From NCBI GenBank assembly GCA_905250885.1, contig CAJNOQ010002673.1, forward strand, positions 1 through 23,182: a stretch of 23,182 bases of DNA, written 5' to 3'. Numbering within the stretch: the first letter of the stretch is position 1; each line of letters opens with the position of its first letter. The notes under the pieces were generated by a model. It did not search any database, was not told the DNA's origin, and worked only from the letters and a program-made list of their open reading frames with translations. The position numbers and the translations under genes were made by a program. This DNA is from Didymodactylos carnosus. Its lineage: Eukaryota; Rotifera; Eurotatoria; Philodinida; Philodinidae. Positions 19,466 to 23,182 of the stretch are shown in pieces.

Positions 19466-20280
19466 TTAAAGCAACGCATGAAAATACAACAATACTTTGT
19501 CTGGGTCGCGAAAGACTCGGTTAATGGCTCCTAGCATACGTCTGCAAGGTAAAGCTACCTCATTAATGTGCGCAGACCATTTTAAATCATGAGATAGACG
19601 CACACCTAAGAGTTTTGGAGCTGGATCGTGTTTTAATAGTTGATTATCAACAAAGAAAGACAGGTTAACCTCAAACTTAAGATCCAAACAAAAATAAGTC
19701 CATGAACATTTGTCTATTTCAACCCCATACAGTTTTTCACACACCAAGTAGCAATACGGTCAATTTCCTGTTGGATTAAGTGTTGAATGTTAGTAACAGA
19801 ATCCGAGTTTAGGAAATATTCCTGAAGACGTAGATAGTTGAAAAATGCGGAGAAGATGTTTAAAGGCAATAGGTAGTGTTGGTTGAATGAATTTTAAGGA
19901 TAAACCGTCGATACCAACATTATCGATGTTTTTCGTAGAACCGACGGCTTCAACAATATTCGAAACAGTAATTTTTAATTCGGTGAATTTAGACCCAGAT
20001 GCTGGGACAGCAGAGATATGGGATGAAGAATAACAAGAACCAAACCGGTATTGAACATGTCACATGATTCTTTAAGAGAAGAACAAGTATGGTTTAATTT
20101 GTTCCTCATAAACTGAGGGAGACCACTTTTTCCTGATCGAAATTTGTTAATGCTTGACCAGAAACGAGATGGATTCGAAAAGAGAGAAAGTACCCTTTTA
20201 AAATGCCGCTTTCCATCACCACGTAAAGATTGAACACCTTTGTTAGTAATAGCGTAAGTATTGCCTATTGTTTAATATTT
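19466..20280 (-). pseudogene. internally deleted non-LTR (LINE) reverse transcriptase fragment
   Basis: Reading the minus strand from 20280 down, the pieces fall in the order of a CR1/Jockey-like RT. SLFSNPSRFWSSINKFRSGK comes first. After a frame change come VSNIVEAVGSTKNIDNVGID, then GLSLKFIQPTLP and LSTSSGIFP. A jump follows to DSVTNIQHLIQQEIDRIATW, a frameshift, then IDKCSW, LSFFVDNQLLKHDPAPKLLG, VRLSHDLKWSAHI and ALPCRRMLGAINRVFR. The jump near 19800-19815 removes the palm motifs, including the catalytic xxDD. The fragment is dead. Its 5' side abuts the Penelope-like fragment directly. Confidence 0.7.
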
Positions 20281-20289
20281 TCTAAAACC

Positions 20290-20905
20290 GAATCTAATGT
20301 TTGTAATTCCATATTTAGTTAAAATTCTTTTAAATTTGATACAAATTTTTGACTCATTACCAAGGTAATAGAAACAAATATTGCCTCCTATTTTGCTTTG
20401 GCATTAGCATTTTTCGATGAGTTAAGAAGGATACTATTAGTATATCTTTCTAACGTTGTTTTAGTACTTCTTTCTAAGAACCGTGATGGATATCCATTTT
20501 TATGTAGAACAATCTTGATCCAACTGATTCAAGCATTTAATAGGCTTTTTTCTGAACAAATCCGAGCTGTTCGAGTGACAAATGATTATTAGAGCGAATT
20601 TTTTGATAGTTTGGATTGTACGAATCCCATTTCATGTATAAATGAGTACATGATTTCTTTCTGTACACTGATGTTTTTCAATGAGTACATATAAGAGTGC
20701 TAAATTATTGTCTGTTTCTAGCTCAAGAATAAATTTTATGTTTGGGCGAATGTGGTTGATATCATTTAATAATACTAATACATCATCTATACTTCGCTAT
20801 AATTAGAATATCATCCACATATCGAATCCAGGTTTTTATCAATTGATCATTCTGTTGTATTAATATGTACTCATTGTCTAATTTTTTCATAAGTACAGTG
20901 ACTCC
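20290..20905 (-). pseudogene. Penelope-like retroelement fragment: RT palm, thumb and linker with YVDD
   Basis: On the minus strand, from 20905 down: LMKKLDNEYILIQQNDQLIK, then TWIRYVDDILIIAKY with the catalytic YVDD at 20810-20821. FILELETDNNLALLYVLIE, VYRKKSCTHLYMKWDSYNPN, NHLSLEQLGFVQKKAY, NGYPSRFLERS and FKRILTKYGITNIRFGF follow. This is the order of a PLE reverse transcriptase from motif C through the thumb to the linker before the endonuclease. Frames change several times and stops are present, so it is inactive. The finger domain (5') and endonuclease (3') are missing. At its 3' end LINE sequence begins without a gap. Confidence 0.75.
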
Positions 20906-21220
20906 CAACATTGTTTTCGCGTTTTCGCGACAACTACGATAGCTACGATAAATTAAAAACAAGATTTGAACAGCAGAAAACGTTCTACGTCGAACACAGT
21001 GTATATAGAAATTTCTTCAGTTTTTCTAAGAGTTTGATTGCCGGAAAACCAAATTTTAAAAAACCAAAACAATTTAAATCCCAGGATTCGAGAGAAAATG
21101 TTAAAAAAGTTAAGGCGTTTAGAACGAACATTTCTAAGCAAAATGAGAGGTCACTAAGTTTTCCACGGTGTTTTTTCATCGAGCCACTGCATTTTACGGC
21201 GCTGCACTGCAATCATATTT
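20906..21220 (+). other. open, lysine/phenylalanine-rich stretch of unknown nature
   Basis: From about 20911 to 21237 the plus strand is open for 108 codons without an ATG at its start (FSRFRDNYDSYDKLKTRFEQ...). It is rich in K, F, R and N and lacks a recognised motif. Both strands are open for long parts. It starts exactly where the Penelope fragment stops and ends inside the 50-bp inverted repeat, so it may be part of a mobile unit. Confidence 0.3.
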
Positions 21221-21223
21221 ACT

Positions 21224-21353
21224 ACGGTTTTTGTTAATTTGTGTGCTTTTTTAGAGATTTTGATATAGGTGACTGAAGAGTTTTCCACAGGTTTTACAGA
21301 ACGGTCATCTATATCAAAATGTCTAAAAAAGCACACAAAATAACAAAAACCGT
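21224..21353. repeat. inverted repeat with 50-bp arms (47/50 matching), 30-bp loop
   Basis: Arms 21224-21273 and 21304-21353 match at 47 of 50 positions as reverse complements, around a 30-base loop. On each strand, reading out through the arm, the same peptide frame appears: YIKISKKAHKLTKTV on minus and YIKMSKKAHKITKTV on plus. Similarity stops abruptly at the outer ends. It could be the joined ends of two inverted copies of a coding segment, or a MITE-like foldback. Confidence 0.85.
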
Positions 21354-21519
21354 TTACCAGTTTGGTAAACATGGGTATCACAATAATCAATATTCATTGA
21401 GTTATTCGTTCGAGCGTTTTGTTTTGCGTACTATTTTTAAATGCACAAAATGTCGTTTATCGGTAGGAGCTGCAGTGCAATCGACAATTATGACGTGTTT
21501 TGATTGTTGTAGTTTTTAG
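21319..21519 (+). CDS. hypothetical 66-aa protein with CxxC pair (doubtful)
   Basis: ATG lies inside the right arm of the inverted repeat, and the frame closes with TAG after 66 residues. The product is basic at the start (MSKKAHKITKTV). It ends with FKCTKCRLSVGA followed by TIMTCFDCCSF, two CxxC pairs 17 residues apart, which could bind zinc. No family was recognised. It could be a small gene, an exon, or part of the unknown mobile unit that begins near 20911. Confidence 0.3.
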   Translation: MSKKAHKITKTVYQFGKHGYHNNQYSLSYSFERFVLRTIFKCTKCRLSVGAAVQSTIMTCFDCCSF

Positions 21520-21725
21520 ACTATCTGATTTCTTATTATCAATATTTATGGCTTTGCCGACGGAAGATGAAAGTGATTTGTTTGTTTAGATGATGAAAAT
21601 CTACATCAGAAAATAAAGAAACTGAAAAAGATTCTTTCTTAGCATAACTTTGTTTTAGCTAGTTTATATTGTTTCATCGTATTAATCTATATAAAAACTT
21701 GTAAAATGAATTGTGTGCTGTAAAA

Positions 21726-22743
21726 TTATTGTTTTACCGTTTGTCGCCTAAATTCCTTACGAACAATCCAAGCAAATCCTATCCAAAACAGTGCATAAAT
21801 AAAGCCAACAATGTATTGAACAACAATGATCCAATATGAAAACTTATAAGTTGTTTCTGAACAATAATTTGTTTGAGCTGAATATGAAAATTGTACACTC
21901 CATCTTAATCTGTATACCCATACACTTCCCTAAATGACGAAAGAAACAGTGTATATCCTATAACATGAATAACTTTATAAATAGTAGTTCGTTTTCACAT
22001 TTGTTTATTACCAACAAATTTTTTATCAAGTTGAACCGTAGTAGGAGCAGGTAGATTATCCATCTTCTATTATATGGATAACCGTTATATGCAAAGCCCT
22101 TGCTGTTCTGTCAGATGCCTTGCCACTACTATTTAACACTGATGCGTTTAAGAAATTAACTGATCCTATAATTAAATAATATCATTCAAGCTAAATAGAG
22201 GTTAGAGGAGTTCTCCCTACCGATGATGCGAAAAATTCTCTCATGGAAGCCTATAATATAATTGAAAACTGTTATTTTACCACTATAAGCCAAATAAACA
22301 GAAATAAACAATACACAACAATTAAACAGTCAATAACAATAACCGTATGATATTTTGTCTGCTTCTTAAACATACTCCACCAAAACCAGTAAGACGCAAC
22401 CTAAAACAGAAAATTTATATAAATACAGAAAAGACAAACCACATTGCATTTTCTATATTTGATTTACTGAGATAAACAGAAGTACAACGGCAACAATGCC
22501 CGTTATTCCAACGACCATTAAATAAACTGAAATATTAGATTCAATATCACAGTTGTATCTCGCTTGTAGACCAATAACAAGCATCGCTATTCCAATATCC
22601 AACATAATAAGATGAAATAGAAGAAAAAATAACGTCAAAAATATCTCATTGAAAGTTTGTCGTAAACTCTTCGTTGGATTACAATTTTCTGAAGTAACCA
22701 CTTCCATCAAAGATTGTTCGACCGATTCAGTCACAATTGGAAG
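21726..22743 (-). CDS. TMEM272-like four-helix membrane protein (three exons)
   Basis: Exons 22468-22743, 22281-22400 and 21726-21929 join in phase 0 through GT-AG introns of 67 and 351 bp. They give up to 199 residues ending in TAA. Four hydrophobic helices lie at about 34-58, 71-91, 111-132 and 163-187. The first outer loop has C65 (ARYNCDIESN). The second begins IWLIVGSVWVY and has C155 (TNYCSETTYKFSYW). That GNVW/GSVW-...-YC-x-x-x-YxFxxW pattern is characteristic of TMEM272-like proteins as I know them. Function is not established; it is probably a plasma- or organelle-membrane protein. The start is unsure: an in-frame TAG just upstream belongs to an acceptor-like TTGTTTTAG, so either an earlier exon exists or translation begins at M13 (22707). 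The basic C-terminus RKEFRRQTVKQ should be cytosolic. Confidence 0.83.
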
Positions 22744-22794
22744 CTAAAACAACTTTGATAAATAATTTGATATTCAATTCCCAGATCGATAAAT

Positions 22795-22980
22795 CTTGTC
22801 AAATGGTCTTGCAAGATCACAAGATTTCATAAGAATCAGTCTCTCTGACTCTACTTAAGAAAAATCTTATGAAATCCTATGGCCAGATTTTACAAGATCT
22901 TGCGACAACGTGTGATAGAATCTTGTATGATCATGCAAGAAGTGTCAAGATCTTATAAGATTTCATAAGATCACTGTAAA
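22795..22980. repeat. overlapping palindromes built on GATTTCATAAGA and AAGATCTTG
   Basis: GATTTCATAAGA occurs at about 22823 and 22960, and its reverse complement TCTTATGAAATC at about 22865. CAAGATCTTG-type words lie between them (GGTCTTGCAAGATC, TTTACAAGATCTTG, CAAGATCTTATAAG). The region can fold in several alternative ways. It lies just upstream of the TMEM272-like gene, where a first exon or promoter would be expected. Confidence 0.7.
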
Positions 22981-23074
22981 GGAATTCTATCCTTTACCGA
23001 GTTTATTCGAAAATAGATTTAAAAATATGTGCTGTACAATATGTATATATAGTGCCATGAACAAAGGAAGAGTG

Positions 23075-23182
23075 TGTAAACATACAACAAAAGGAGACTG
23101 ATGGAAATATTAAGAAGGAAGAGAAATATTGAACATACACAAAGAGAGAGTGATCGAAAATATACAACACAAGGAGAGAGTA
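23075..23182. repeat. degenerate AC/GA-rich tandem repeat running off the right edge
   Basis: AAACATACAACAAAAGGAGA (about 23078) is followed by GAACATACACAAAGAGAGAG (about 23131), each leading to TGAT(G/C)GAAAATAT-like sequence. A partial third unit, ACAACACAAGGAGAGAGTA, is cut by the window end. The period is about 53 bp, but units are uneven. Confidence 0.55.

Noticed and set aside
21154-21390. 78-codon minus frame as a separate gene
   Set aside because: It spans the whole 50-bp inverted repeat. Only the SKKAHK part is noteworthy, and it is reported with the hairpin.
22036-22140. Separate minus-strand coding exon beginning MDNLPAPTTVQL
   Set aside because: Its donor is in the wrong phase for the last TMEM272-like exon, whereas the direct join of exons 2 and 3 recreates the expected IWLIVGSVWVY sequence.
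1-23182. tRNA, rRNA, CRISPR array or telomeric TGTGGG repeats
   Set aside because: I scanned by eye for T-arm consensus, regularly spaced direct repeats with unique spacers, and telomere words, and found none.

Overview
The window reads as a stretch of AT-rich metazoan nuclear DNA (roughly one third G+C by eye). It has spliced protein genes with short GT-AG introns (61-79 bp, plus one of 351 bp) and many transposon remnants. No rRNA, tRNA, CRISPR array, bacterial operon or Shine-Dalgarno signal was seen. The short introns and repeated hits to Penelope-like retroelements fit a bdelloid rotifer, but the sequence alone does not prove this.

Five loci look like cellular genes. (1) On the minus strand at 629-1966 is the 5' two thirds of a DBH/MOXD1-type copper monooxygenase: a DOMON domain plus the first copper-site histidines. 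Six exons can be joined in frame. (2) On the minus strand at 12592-12918 is the end of a very small single-pass membrane protein. (3) On the minus strand at 16867-17787 is an intact, intronless 306-residue protein with a C-terminal PARP (ADP-ribosyltransferase) catalytic domain and an unusual H-Y-Q triad. (4) On the plus strand at 18805-19026 is an intact 73-residue membrane protein, with a possible neighbouring terminal exon at 19275-19361. (5) On the minus strand at 21726-22743 is a three-exon, four-helix TMEM272-like membrane protein.

The rest is mostly mobile-element debris. There are three separate Penelope-like (PLE) fragments: a C-terminal RT/GIY-YIG part at about 3366-4070 (+), an N-terminal part at about 13870-14155 (+), and an RT core with YVDD at about 20290-20905 (-). 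A deleted non-LTR (LINE) reverse transcriptase lies at 19466-20280 (-), joined directly to the third PLE fragment. A 1.24-kb segment (12979-14217) has perfect 36-38 bp terminal inverted repeats next to TA dinucleotides. It contains both a second inverted-repeat element (13186-13660) and the N-terminal PLE fragment, a nested arrangement. A palindromic foldback family built on GAACTCGTACGAGTTC occurs at 11762-12121 and again at 15562-15705. A head-to-tail dimer with a 323-bp unit rich in GGAATTCC lies at 6505-7112. A hairpin with 50-bp arms at 21224-21353 carries the same short peptide frame on both strands. Degenerate tandem repeats occupy both window edges.

The genes do not form an obvious pathway. 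They look like unrelated host genes separated by transposon-rich spacers. The best leads are the nested TIR element, the H-Y-Q PARP, the dual-coding hairpin, and the missing ATG and missing second half of the monooxygenase gene.
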